Assembly (NCBI GenBank): GCA_911728455.2
Contig: OU452221.1
Coordinates: 9,466,141 to 9,530,140 of the forward strand
Origin: Marthasterias glacialis
Taxonomy: Eukaryota > Echinodermata > Asteroidea > Forcipulatida > Asteriidae
Direction: 5' to 3'
DNA length: 64,000 nt
Shown: positions 47,120 through 59,019 of the stretch, piece after piece
Position numbering within the stretch: position 1 is the stretch's first letter
Layout: every line of letters starts with the position of its first letter
Position numbers and translations under genes: made by a program
Notes under the pieces: model-generated
The model's database searches: none
Told to the model about the DNA's origin: nothing
What the model saw: the letters and a program-made list of their open reading frames with translations, nothing else

Positions 47120-47615
47120 TCAGCTTTTTGCTTCAGAGGCATCTTTGCTATCTTTTCTGCTCTCTTCACAGCTTGCATCTGGCTGCTGTCCGCCGTTGTT
47201 GCTGGACGCTGCTAGTTCCCCGAGTTTGAGTTTGCGCATATGTCTCACCACGGCCGTTGCATTGAAGGCTTGCTGGAAGTAAAGACAAGAAAAACAAATA
47301 CCACTTATTGTTAAAAGATAATTCAGGACAACCAGGACATCATTGCGTTAGTGGGGCTCAAAGGGTTTTGTCAACCCAAACTACCCCATTTGAGGTATAC
47401 TACTTTACCCCAATCCAAATCCTCTTCTCCCTGCCATGTCATCAGCAGTCCCAATTCTGGAAACCCTTGGGTGTCTATGACACTTACTGTATCTATCGGA
47501 CTAACACGTTATTTAAGGCAGGACAAATGTCTGTGCTAACCCAGACTTTGGAATAAATGACAACCTTTTTGAGAAACTGTGGATAAGGCACCTCCATATC
47601 ATTCAACCCCATGGT
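47120..47615 (-). CDS. Last two coding exons of an unidentified gene
   Basis: The terminal exon 47272-47120 (50 codons, stop TGA at 47122-47120) follows a strong acceptor (CTTTACTTCCAG). It reads QAFNATAVVRHMRKLKLGEL and then a Ser/Asn/Gln/Glu/Lys-rich tail ending KDASEAKS. A candidate penultimate exon 47615-47565 (17 codons) reads TMGLNDMEVPYPQFLKK, phase 0, with acceptor GATGTTCAG but a weak donor (GTTGTC). A possible poly(A) signal AATAAA (inverse TTTATT at 47070-47075) lies 45 bases after the stop. The amphipathic AVVRHMRKLKLG block followed by a charged tail looks like a real C terminus. I do not recognise the family and found no further exon upstream within the window. Confidence 0.5.
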
Positions 47616-47944
47616 CTGAACATCCAAGAAGGAAATAATTAACTACTTTTCATTTTTGCCTTTTCCTTTTGTTCACAAGATGTCCCCCCCCTTTTAAATC
47701 TATCAAATTCACTATTTATTTATTTTTTCCCCTTTTCCCCATCTTCGATTTTGTCTTTTGTGTTTCCAACCTCTTGCGGTTAAACCAGACTCTTCAATCA
47801 GCCCCACCCCCCTCATTTGTCTCCCTCTTCATTGTTCATCCCTTGCATCTTCTGACTGCTTTCTGCCTCTCTCTTTTCACTTCTTTCCACTTGACTGCTT
47901 CTGTTACTCAAGTATACTTATACATGTGTGTTGTGTAGTCATTT

Positions 47945-48062
47945 AGCCTTTGAGAAAGACTCTGCTAGGGTCGAAACGTGAGGCCATTAACAACTTTTTG
48001 CATTTATACAACAGGTCCTTGTGCTTTGTAAGCAGTTTTCAACAGCTAATTTTATTTTTTCA
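47945..48062 (+). repeat. Repeat with GAAAGACTCTGC...GAAAC motif, copy 3
   Basis: CCTTTGAGAAAGACTCTGCT, AGGGTCGAAACGT, AGGCCATTAACA, GCATTTATACAACAGGTCCT and GCAGTTTTCAACAGCTAATT follow in order. It is the best-preserved of the three copies and agrees with 39880-39998 (inverted) over about 115 bases. Confidence 0.65.
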
Positions 48063-48245
48063 GGATATAATGTCTGTGTTGTAATCTTATTGGACTCAAA
48101 ATTTTACAGTTTTGTGCAAAATGCCGGTGTGACATACTGAGTACTACATTAACGATATTACACACATACTGAGTACTACATTAGGCTGTCGACCCTTGAA
48201 AAAAAAGTGGGAAAATCTTATTGAGCAAAATGGACTGCCTTACGA

Positions 48246-48421
48246 TATTGACCCAATTCACCTGGCGTCATCATCACATTAATCTTGGTTGCGCCATTTC
48301 GGGTGTCAATGTCTGCGTGTGTTATTCAGTGTAGTACGCATTTTAGGTGACGTGGTGTTTACTGTACATGTAATATGACTCCGTCAGTAGCCACGTGTGA
48401 CGTTGGTACAAGGGGTCAATA
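48246..48421. mobile_element. MITE with TATTGACCC ends, copy 2
   Basis: Ends TATTGACCCAATTCACCTGG and ACAAGGGGTCAATA, TA at both borders. Inner blocks CATCATCAC, AATCTTGGTTGCGCCATTT and GTGTTTAC match copy 1 at 46574-46788. A TA target suggests Tc1/mariner-type mobilisation. Confidence 0.65.
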
Positions 48422-48554
48422 AACTTTTATAGACATTTCATGCTATTTAATAACAGTCTTGTGATTTTTCAAAGGGGAAAACAAATCAGAAATCAGACTG
48501 AAATAGGAAGAATATCAGGCCTGCTTTTTTTGATAATGTTATTATTATCTTTTT

Positions 48555-48730
48555 TTATGGAAGTCGCCAGACACACAAGGCCAGTAAGCCACTCGAGGTG
48601 TGGGCTACAAATCAACTGTTTTTTCCAGGGGCCGTTGCCACCTACTCCTGGGACTGAAACAGAGTAACCCCCTTTACAGTCCGTAAGGATGTATTCTTGG
48701 GTATCATCCATCAGAAGCCTGGCTGGTTGA
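48555..48730 (-). repeat. SINE with AGCCCACACC tail
   Basis: On the - strand the 3' part reads GGCAACGGCCCCTGG, GTAGCCCACACCTCGAGTGG and an A-rich end. The same tail closes the element at 1-270. The long open frame across it is a property of the repeat. Confidence 0.5.
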
Positions 48731-49547
48731 GCAGAAGGCTCTACCTCCCCAACTTTTACTACAAGTACATGAAACTTAAACAGTTTTACGAGTTTCAAGC
48801 AATCTTTTTGATATAAATCATCACAAAGAACATGAAGAAACAGACACAAAGCTTATGAAGGTTAGGTTTGAGCAGACCAGCGTAACATAACAAAAAGGTT
48901 GACCCTGACGGCCTCCTGCAAAACCACCTTTAACAAAAACCCCAACCCATCTGTACGGTGCTAATGTACTTCTGCCTCTACAAGCCAACACGTCACTGAT
49001 TATATTCATTGGAACTAAAATTCAATATTACAGATCATATGAAAAAGGCCGACCATTTGAGGGAAAAGGCAAGAACTTTATGTTGCTTAGATGGGAATGT
49101 AGAGCTGGGAAATTGAAGCCAGGACTACCCAATCGATGCCACTGTCAGGACTTCAGATGTGGGGGGGGGGGGGAAAGCGTAGGTGGCTCAGGTAAATCAA
49201 TAGGAGCGTTTTGTTCACAGATGCCGTGCTAATGGATCCCTGTGTTAGTCACCTTGCTAATAATACAAAACGTGGCTGGTGACAAGCGCAAAGGGAATAG
49301 TGGGTACAGCTCTGAGGTGGAAGCTGGGGAGGGGCAGGGTTAGATTTTGAGTAACTGAACTTGTAAAATAACATGTTAATGAGTCATATATATATATATA
49401 TACAGGATGAGAAGGGTAGATATAGTGTAGAAGATATCTGCAGTTGGTTTCACCGAACTCATCTTAGCTTAATACATATATCCTTAACTCCTGCACAATG
49501 TAATGAAGAATTAATCTCCCTGAATCCAAAAAGACTACTTGTAGCAT

Positions 49548-49650
49548 GACGTGGCTGAGAGGTCAAGCACACTGGACTCAAGCTCTGGCGTTTCTGATCG
49601 GCAGAGTGGAGGTTCGAGTCCCGGTCTTGACACTTGTATATAATTACTTT
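49548..49650 (+). repeat. SINE head with A and B boxes
   Basis: A box TGGCTGAGAGG and B box GGTTCGAGTCC (about 49612-49622), followed by CGGTCTTGACACTTGTAT. The body is lost soon after. The B box is close to consensus, so the pol III promoter could still be read. Confidence 0.6.
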
Positions 49651-49883
49651 GTGCTTCGGGAAATTGAGCCCTAATTTGGGTAGCATTAACAAACAATCAA
49701 ATTCTAGAATGCATAGGGTACATGTACATCAGTAAGGGTCGATTTCACAAAGTACTAAGATTCATCTTAAGATGAGTTGTCAGTATTACCATAGTAATTT
49801 GTATTGTGACATCACACTTTGCTTAGCAATTAAGAGTGATTTGCAGTTGAGATCAATCTTGTCTCTTTGAGAAATCGAGCGCA

Positions 49884-50083
49884 GGGCCCAATTTCATAGA
49901 GCTGCTTGTGCTGAAAATGTTGCTTAACAATTTGCTGCTAAGCAAAAAAGAGCAGGATACCAGTCACAGATGGTACATGTGACATGGTGTTTTGGCTGGT
50001 GACCTTATTTTGGTGAGCATATTCTTTGCTGTGCTCATGTGTGGCTACATTTTGTGCTTCAGCAGCTCTACGAAATTGGGCCC
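49884..50083. mobile_element. GGGCCC...GAGCTGC palindromic MITE
   Basis: Complete copy with ends GGGCCCAATTTCATAGAGCT and AGCAGCTCTACGAAATTGGGCCC split over 50061-50083. Inner GGATACCAGTCACAGATGGT and TTTTGGCTGGTGACC are conserved with the other copies. Confidence 0.7.
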
Positions 50084-52997
50084 TGCTACCATACAATGGA
50101 ACTGGGTTGAGTTTATTTAAACACAAAGTTATGGTATTGGATTTGGTTGAATGGACATAATAAATTAATAGAACTACTGTGTTTACTACAATAGACCTTT
50201 ATCATACTGCCACCAGTATCCTTGTATCCAATAACAGTAATGAATGCTACTACTCATTGTACAAAAAGGAACCAGACTGTTTCTCCTTCCAGTTGGTTTG
50301 GTTTAATTGATTTGAATGGGAGAAAATCAAGATGGCCTCACCATGATAAAGGTCTGGATTGAATCTAATTGGAAGTATAATAATTGAACTGAATCACTAT
50401 ATTCAATTTGATGCCTATTGAATCGAGTTGTAAATATTCATTGATTGTACGGAAGTCAGGAAATGAGAAATAACCACTGAGAATTGTAAACAAATGTAAA
50501 GAAATTGTAATCAGAATAATTGTGTCGAGCAACTATCATTTGTTGATCGGCTAATTGTCTTTCACTGCACAGATATGGTTGTGAGTCTGTGACAGAGAAG
50601 CGCAACAATTTCCTGATGTGGAGATTCCAGCATTTCTAAGTTTGGTACTAAAAAGATATCTATGTTGATGCAGATAGCACTAAACTAACTTCATCTTATA
50701 GGATCAGGGCCTGATTACACAGAGCTGCTCAACTGGTATGATTTCTGGAGAAAACAAATGATGAGTTAGAACTGGTGGGAAACCAGTTACAAGCACTATA
50801 CAACACATGGGTTTTGGCTGGTGGCCTCTTCTTGTTCAGCAAGATGTTTCGGTACTCAGTTAGTTTTTGTGCATGTGCTTTAAGAGTTTGATTAAATTTG
50901 GCCTACATGTAGACTACAGGAGCAACAAGGCATTTCTTCTTGTAAATCTTTGGTCCATGACTGTCTCACAAAAGAATTGTTGAGCAAATCTAAAGAATGG
51001 ACGTTATGCGTTCGCTGCCATCTTTGAGGTCAAACGCAGCCCTGAATGTGTGTTGTAGTCTGTTTTTATGCAGTCTGTCTGTCATACGCATACGGTCTAT
51101 AGATTTCAACTGACAAATCTCCATTAAGCTTATTGTCACTTTGTTTTAGGATCACCATGTACATGAGTAGTACTGTAGTTGACTTGACTTAAAAACAATC
51201 CGAAACTGCACAATGACAGAAGCTTTTAGTGAATCGATGTTTTATACTGTCATTTCAACCTAATATTGTAACAGAATTATTTTATATTTTCAAGTGTATA
51301 TCACTTATTTGAGAACTTTTCCATGATATCTATGTATGCTTGTTGTTCAACCATTGAGCTACGGCATGGGGGTGGAGCAGGGAATTGCATGTCATTCTAC
51401 ATGTACTTAAGGATTTATGGTGTGAAACACTTGCAAAAAAAAATTATCAGTACAAAATTCTCTGGAATTTTAGGACAAAACACCTTTCCCGCAGGACGTT
51501 GACTTTCCTTGGCCTGCTTGCCAACGGACCGGGGATAAATTTCAGTTGGCGAAAAGAAGCTAGCCCGGTTAATCCAAAAAGAGTCATGGGATGTATTTCA
51601 TGGCTCAGGGGCAGGTAAAAAACACGCCATGAAATGTGCTTTTCGTTGGGCAGGAAGCCCTGAATCCGAGATGAGCTAATCGATGCTACAGGTGTTGGCA
51701 TTTAGCTTGCTCACTAGCAGCGTTCCCGCTGAGTTGAGGTTACACAGATCATCAAAAACCAAGTGAATTTTTTTCTTCTTCTTTCACACCTTTGTGTCCT
51801 TTTTTTCCCCCTTCTCGTTTTTTTTTCTTTCACACAACTCCCTAAGGAATCTAAAATGCATTCCTGTGAAACCCGAGGAGGAAAATTATATGGTTACAAT
51901 ACCATGGTAAGTTAACTCTCCCACCTCTGGCTTTTTTACTATCTCCTGTTGAACTGTACACAATACCTGTGGAAACTGATCCCTTTTGCTTCAATTTTAG
52001 AAAATAATCTGTAAAATATCACTTTCTCAGTTGAACAACTGGAAATGTAATGCACTGAGGTTTTTAGAATTAGCCTTATGATGATGGCTATAAATAGATT
52101 GATATGGTTTTTAACAGTTTGAGTGGTCTTAAATGCATTGACACCATTCCGTCACCATCTTAGAGGTAAATTAAAAAATCAAACATTTAAAATGCACAAC
52201 TAGGAAAAGCGCGACCTACAGGAGAGGCCAATGAACAACCTTGCGAGGGCGCCCCACTGCAGTGTCATGTGCAGAAGGTCTCATCTTTTGCTCACATCAG
52301 GCATGATTAAACATACACATTTACGAAGCTATAGAACCCTTGAAATATTTGGGCTTTTCATGCTGTAGTTGTTATATGGTTTCTGGATTTTAACAATATG
52401 ATCCTTGCAACAACCAATCCTGATAATGGTTCTTGTAAAGAACCATTCTGCAATTCTGCCTTCTGATTAATAACAGCTAAAGCTGGTTAGAGTGTCATCA
52501 TGGTGTATTGCTATTGTCATTTAACTTTGTACATCACATTCCGGATTCCTTCGGTTTTGAAATATAAGAATAATAAGAATCCATTTACTATTATTATTAT
52601 TATTGCACATTGAAACCTATGTTGTTGTTTTTTTTATTTATTGAATATTATTTCTTTATATAAAGTCCCCCTATACCCTTGGTAATGGACTACAAGAAGA
52701 AAACATAAGATCAAAAATCTCAGGGAAGCTGAAGGTAGGATTTTATATTGCTCTTCTTAAAGCTCTGATTTCACAGGATGGAGGAAAACTAGCACCAGGC
52801 AGAGAGTTCCAAAGATAGGCAGTACCTGCAAGAAAACAGCAACTGGAATGTCCCTAATCAAAAAGAATCCTTAGGGTGTTAAAAGTCACGCTATCCCCTC
52901 AGTACAAACTCATCCCTGGGTTGCATAATCTACCCTTATCAGAATAGAAATTCATCTAAATTGGAATCCTGCTACAATGAAGATACCAAGGGGGTCC

Positions 52998-53616
52998 TTG
53001 ACTAGTTGGCGCCGGATGCCGTATATCAACACAAATATTTTCTGAGCTAGCAAGCATGCCATTGTGAAAAATCTGGATACAGGATTGCAGGTCGCCCGAA
53101 CAATCCACTGCCGAGTGTGCACAGAGCACAGACATGCCGTGTAAACGCTTTGTTTCACCCACACAAAGAGAAAACATGGTTTTGAATATTTTGCCACTTT
53201 TTAGCTATTGTGCGGTGATTTTTGCGTAATCCCAGATTCAAGACCTTTGTCCTTTTGTACCAAGATGAAGATTATGAGGCACTTAGAGGCTTCCACTAGT
53301 GTTTATTCCCTGTATTTTGGCTCAATGGAGGTGTGAACCGGGGATCCAGCCATGGTTCTGGGTTTAGTACCAATCCTATGCTGTAATTTACGGCCCAGGT
53401 TGTATAATTCACGGTGCATGAATTTGACATTTTCGTGATAGAGAAAACAAAATCACAGTGTAATAAAGAGAATCTTTGTTCTCTTGGCTTTGTCAAGTCA
53501 AGGTTTCTGCATGCCAGCAGTACTCTCAAAGAAAAATGATTCCAGCAACTCAGAGAAAATAATCCCGTCTGGCTGGACAGGAAAAATATGGAAGAATCCT
53601 CGTGGCAACTGGTTAA
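52998..53616 (+). mobile_element. TTAA-type element, second copy
   Basis: It aligns with 9711-10308 in blocks: GTTGGCGCCGGATG, CAGAGTGTGCACAGA-like, CAAGACCTTTGTCC, GGCTCAATGGAGG, GGGGATCCAGCCATGGTTC, AGAATCTTTGTTCTCTTGGC and GTGGCAACTGGTTAA. The right TTAA is at 53613-53616; the left one has changed to TTGA. Confidence 0.6.
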
Positions 53617-54054
53617 TGTGGCGACAACATACATTCACAGGCAGAATAGCACTGTCCCAATTAGGATATCCACACTCACAGGTACGTTTTTTTCCCCAAA
53701 GATACGAGAGAAATGTAGAGTACCTCTTTGCGGATCTTTTCATAAACTGAATTACATTTGTGACGCCCCATGCAACAATCTAACAGTTCTCAGATATTAT
53801 GAAATGGCATTAAAAGTGAACAAAAACGAAACATCAGCCATGAGAATAATGTGATGAGATGGCTTAAACAGGTTATGGTATTTCGGTATTTATGGAAAAT
53901 TTCTACTCAAACATTTCATCTTCAGTGACAGAGTGCTAGATAATTGATTTACAAATAATGTTTTAACTGTTTTACTTCATAACATCAGTGCTTTTCAATT
54001 AGGGACACAAACAAAAATGGGTATCTATGATTGGGGCAGTGCTCATACCATCCT

Positions 54055-54513
54055 GGGCCCAATTTCATAGGGCTGCTTAAGCAGACAATATTGCTTAACA
54101 ATTTGCTGCTTAACATGAATGAGCAGGATACCGATCACAAATTGTACACGCAACATGGTATTTTGGCTGTAAGCACCAAAGAACAAACTTGCTTAGCTGA
54201 AACAGGTTACCAGCTGAAATTCTATATAGTTTACATTGTTTCAACTGGTGCCCCACTCATTTTTTTGCTTAGCAAAAATATTCATTAAGCAGTATTTTCT
54301 GCTTAACAGCTTTATGCTGGGCCCAATTTCATAGAGCTGCTTAAGCACAAAAAAGTAGCTTAGCACAACAAAATTATGTTTACCAGAATAAGGTTACCAG
54401 CCAAACTACCATGGCACAGGTACAATTTGTGACTGGTATCCTGCTCATTTCTGCTTAGCAGAAAAAATGTTAAGCAATATAAACTGTTCAAACAGCTCCA
54501 TGAAATTGGGCCC
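54055..54513. mobile_element. Two GGGCCC...GAGCTGC MITEs side by side
   Basis: The first copy runs 54055-54316 and the second 54319-54513; the junction is AACAGCTTTATGCT then GGGCCCAATTTC. Both keep their inner GGATACC / GGTTACC segments, in opposite order, so the copies may be inverted relative to each other. Confidence 0.65.
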
Positions 54514-56588
54514 TGCATCCCACTGGACCATCATCAGGAGACCATGGAGAGATGACATTAATGATCGAGTTTTGCTATGCTCTACTTCACATCTCATCCA
54601 AGATACGTAATTCATCCCAACCGTTTCCATATGTGGCTTTGAAAAAAATGGCACAATGCCAACCCCGATAAAAGTTATCAAACAACGTAAGAAGTAAACG
54701 ACAGGCCCTGCAGGATTATCTCTGTCAGGTAGCCAAGTATACTTCTCCTTGAACAGGGTCACTTTAATTAGCACTGATTAGCCGGGGGGGGGGGGGGGGG
54801 AGGGGGGAAGCTCTGGCTTCTCCTCGGGGATCAAATCCATCATCCACGGTACACGCAAGAATAATAACCATCATGTAATAAATGTCAAAGATCTTTTTTT
54901 TTTTTTTTCATTTTCAAATGCATTTGGTTATACACTGTATATGTGTGTGTGGAGGGGTGTGTGTGTGGAGGGGGGGGGGAGGGGTGTGGGGGGAGGGAGG
55001 GCGGTGGGGGGATTTATTTTCTTTACTGATGGCTGTAGGGGACTCAATGTTTTAATTACTAAGGAAGGTAAATCCCTCTCCCCAGTAATGAATAATTAGC
55101 GACAATCGCAATCAGTTACTATCTCCTACCGACAAGCTGTCACAATGTTGACTCCCGATCAGACCGATCAGACAGTGTGTGATTGGCATGTGACTAATGC
55201 AAGACAAGTGGACGCCTTGGATTGTTATTCCTACCGATAAAGAAGAGGGGGGGGGGGGAAAGACGCTATCCAAAGCCTATAGGTGTCAGTAATGGAGTCG
55301 AACCGTTCATAGAATTCCAAAGAAAAACACAGCCGGTAATAAGGAAGGACATGCTTTGATAAATACCAAAACAAGATGATGAATTAAGTCTGGGTTTTTC
55401 TTTTGCTTGAGGGGGAGGGGGAGTCGTTGCTTACACAAACAACTTGATGTTGACTTTCGAAATATGTAACGTCACCATACACTGTGGCACAACCTCTTAA
55501 CTAAGGTATGGGGGTTTGAACTCATATACCGCCCTCTGTTGGTTGCAAAAGGAGAGTAACAAATTGCCATGAGTTGCAACGGAGACAATTGCCTCCGTTC
55601 CCTTCATGAAACATCTGGCCTGGACAACCATTTGGGTCAAATATCTCTTTTGCGAGAAGTGGTGGTTCTGAAAAAAAAAGGATTTGAGAAGTAATACTCT
55701 TGATGTTTCAAACAGTGTACTCTGCTCGTTTTAGAGTATACAGTGCTAATCGCACCTCGGTGTAACGGTAAAACCCCAAAAACAGTCTTCGAGTATTCAA
55801 TCCAATTGCATCGTGTGAAACTTACATGTTCAAAAACAAGAACAAAATGATAATAAATAAAAGAGTCAACATCAGTAACTAGCCAATCTATTTGATTGCA
55901 CCATTTTAAAAGCTTTCCAATTGAAGAAACCCTGACACTGATACACAGTTCATCAATACAACCCTGAAATTTATTGCCAATATTTGGTTATTAAAATCAA
56001 GTCTATCTACAAAATAAAAAACACACCCAAACCCAAGGCAATTAAGAGAAGAGCTACAAGCGGTGGAGGAATGATGCACGGCTGGTGTCACCAAACTTTT
56101 CCCTGATGATGGATCATCCCACATGCAAGGGTAAGGTGATATCTCTGCTCTTTGAGTCATCCCTCAAAGATCACTGAACCATATGGGTGAACGAAAAAAA
56201 GTGCAATGATGTAAAGTGACTTTGGGGCAAGTCCCTCTGGTCAATTATGCTTACACCTACAAGTATTACAGTAATAAAATTGTGTCACTTGATGTACAGT
56301 GAGTCATTTGTATACAAAAATGTGGACAAAAATGAAAGCACATCAGGTGTGGATGTACATGTACGTCATTTGCCTGGTTTGTGATAAATGGCTTATCAGT
56401 GTTTAGTTTAGAGTTTGGGTTTGTATGGTTTGTTTCTGTAACTAATGTCCCTGGCAGAGGACATTTCATACACACTGCTGCTTAGTAAAATGCTTTGCCT
56501 TCATGTCAATACAATTGTGAACATCTAAACCTATTATTTGAAGAAAATATCCAGCTATTTAGCCACAGTTCACAGGAATTGTAGATAA

Positions 56589-56741
56589 TAGACCCACTGA
56601 ATAGCATGCAATGCTGTAGGTACAGTGAGGTCACGCGCATCACTTTTAACGCACCAAAAGCAGTTGTCGTTCAATGATCTGCCTCCTTTTGCCTTAGTGA
56701 GGGCGCTGTTTGAGTGTGTGACGTCACATGTAAGGGGTCTA
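56589..56741. mobile_element. MITE with TAGACCC ends
   Basis: TAGACCCACTGAATAG on the left and GTAAGGGGTCTA on the right with TA borders. The interior has GTCACGCGCATCAC and GTGTGACGTCACATG. Only the outer 7-8 bases pair well. Confidence 0.45.
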
Positions 56742-56924
56742 TACTCCTTGAGCTAAAGCTGGACTAAAGATCAACATTAAAAAAACTAAGGTAGTTGGTA
56801 GAGATGTAGGCTACTGGCAGAAAACATCAATAATAATAATAATACCAGTGCACGTATCTACCAGCAATTAGGTACTTAAGGTGCTTATTATTGTCATTTT
56901 TTACGACAGGTTTTTGAAGTTTTT

Positions 56925-57235
56925 GAATTATGAGACCCATTTATATAGCACCTTATAAGGGTTTACAAGGTGCTGCGGCGCATTCAGCAGCCACTGCCAG
57001 AAACACCGGGGCAAACCCCTTCTCTTAGCGATAAGTGTCACTGGGTTCTTTCATGTGCATTACACAACGCACGGGACCCACGGCTTTACGTTCCATCCGA
57101 AGGACGAAGCAATACCGGTTAAGTGTCTTGCTTAAGGACACAAGTGTCTGTACTGGGACACGAACCCACACTCTGCTGATCAGAAACACCAGAGCTTGAG
57201 CCCGGTTCGTTAGACCACTCGGCCACGACACGCCA
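56925..57235 (-). repeat. Full-length tRNA-headed SINE
   Basis: Read on the - strand: A box TGGCCGAGTGG (about 57228-57218), B box GGTTCGTGTCC, body ACACTTGTGTCCTTAAGCAA, GGATGGAACGTAAAGCCGTG and GGGGTTTGCCCCGGTGTTTC, 3' end CACCTTGTAAACCCTTATAA and GGTGCTATATAAATGGGTCT. The head resembles a tRNA-Leu/Ser class II 5' half. This copy is the best reference for the family in this window. Confidence 0.8.
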
Positions 57236-57626
57236 CATCAAGATGGTTGAGCAGGTCGATAGCTAGACACAAAAAAGGTCTGAAACTGACAAGAAGGTCT
57301 GAAACGAGGATCCACATTTTAAGAGACACACAACCTTTTGATAACCCTTGGATTTATCGATTACGAGGAGCTTTTGGGAAACAGTATCCACAGTGCCAGG
57401 AAATATAAATCATAGAGCATGATTTCTTTATACCTGAAGAAATTAACAGACAAAAAAAAGTCTGCTTTTTCTCATCCCTGGCTGGGAAGAAACATCCCTT
57501 CAGTAGATGAGACAATGGTACGGAGTGTAGAAGAGAAACCAACTAGAATGAGTGAAATTGTCAAACTGGGGCTTTTGTGGGACAAAAAACCTTCCACTTT
57601 ACTAATAAAAAACCACTATTTAACCC

Positions 57627-57908
57627 TTAACCTGTTGCCGCTTGGATTCTTCCATTTTTTCCCACCCCCCTGGTGGGATTAGTTTGTCGGAATTGCCAGA
57701 ATTATTTTTCTTTGAGAGTACCACTGGCATTAAGAAACCCGGACTTGACAAAGTGCACCGTGAGTTTTGTTTTCTCTACCGAGAAAAATGTCCACTTCAT
57801 GCACCATGAATTGCAAAAACTTGACCTGAACCTACGACATAGGATGGGTACTTAACCCGGAACTATGGCTGGATTCCCAGTTCACTCTGACTGGCCTCCA
57901 TTGATCTA
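57627..57908 (-). mobile_element. TTAA-type element, shortened inverted copy
   Basis: TTAA at 57627-57630 then CCTGTTGCCGC, TTTCTTTGAGAGTACCACTG, CACTTCATGCACCATGAATT and CTGGATTCCCAGTTCACTC. It is the right part of the 9711 element, read inverted, and stops at about 57908. Confidence 0.55.
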
Positions 57909-59019
57909 GAACAGCATGCACCTTGTTCCTTGGCTTAACGGGTTGTCCCAATATAACTGCATTGCGCATGTTAAGTATTTGCGAAGTTGTCTATGGTCTA
58001 TAGAAATAATATCACAAAGAATGAAGCTTTTTATCACATGTTTTTTGATGAAATAAACATCATTTTGACATACATGTACATGTTCTTTGTGAGCACCAAT
58101 CAAAATGCACTTTTCCCTCAGGATTTTTTATCCACAGTTTTTTGAAGAAACTGTTTTTTTTTTCCCCATCCAATTGATCTTATGTACTCAGCTAAGATTG
58201 GAAATTTGCTAATCAGTACTTTGCCCCTAAGATATTAAGTAATTAATCCAACACGAGGTTACATACAATGCACCATTAACAATCTTGTCATCCAGATACT
58301 CATCAATAAACATTGGAACAAACAGAGTCGGCAAGGAATCACAGCTAGAGGACACTTAATCACCGGCGGGGAGTGTTTGAGCCTGGAAGTCATTTAAAAA
58401 TTGTTCCATGATGCGTCTCGTCAGGCTCTGAAAATGACTTTTGCGGTTTTGTCATACTCATGTTCACTTTAGGAGCATTTTCCCTGTAAACTGGATAGCG
58501 GCAGTGGGCCAAGATGGCAAATTGCCAACCTTTTGGTACACGTTCCATGGAGGAGCAATGGCAGTATTTTATCTCTGTGCAAGCTGTTTGCCTTTGCGGT
58601 GAAACTATTAAAAGATTCTGTGCAACCATCTTGTTTTTATAATGAAGCATACACATGCAAGTGCACATGCCTGATGACTTTGTAAACCAAAGAATATTTT
58701 TTCCTCCCAGGTTCTTTTTTTTAGCAAATTCCCCATTAGTTTTGTATATAAAATAGAACTAGGACATCCACTGTTTTTTTTTTAGGTTTTTTTTTTTTTT
58801 TTTTTTTAAATAACCTGATCTTTTTAGTTGAAAGTCACATCCTCATCTGTGTCAAAAGGCCAAAGTTCGACAAGATACCCTACAACATTTGTTAAACCTG
58901 TGGTGGGCCAATGACAGAATCAAATTGGTACCCAAGAAGGGACAAACAAAAGAAATTACTTGAAAAGATGGAGAGATGATGTAACAACAAGCACGGACAA
59001 GTGCAAAACCCAACATTCT

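Noticed and set aside
48493-48849. 118-codon open frame on the - strand
   Set aside because: It overlaps a SINE whose tail recurs at 1-270. There are no splice borders and no family resemblance.
49548-49650. Functional tRNA gene
   Set aside because: A and B boxes are present but no closed cloverleaf or acceptor stem can be drawn, and the sequence continues into a SINE body. The same holds for 1012, 37400, 57235 and 60095.
50573-50637. Possible terminal exon on the + strand (reading ending FLMWRFQHF)
   Set aside because: It has a usable acceptor, but no partner exon, no poly(A) signal close by and no known family.
54445-54774. 109-codon open frame on the - strand
   Set aside because: Part of it is the end of a GGGCCC MITE; the rest has no recognisable domain or splice sites. 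Chance cannot be excluded without a protein search.
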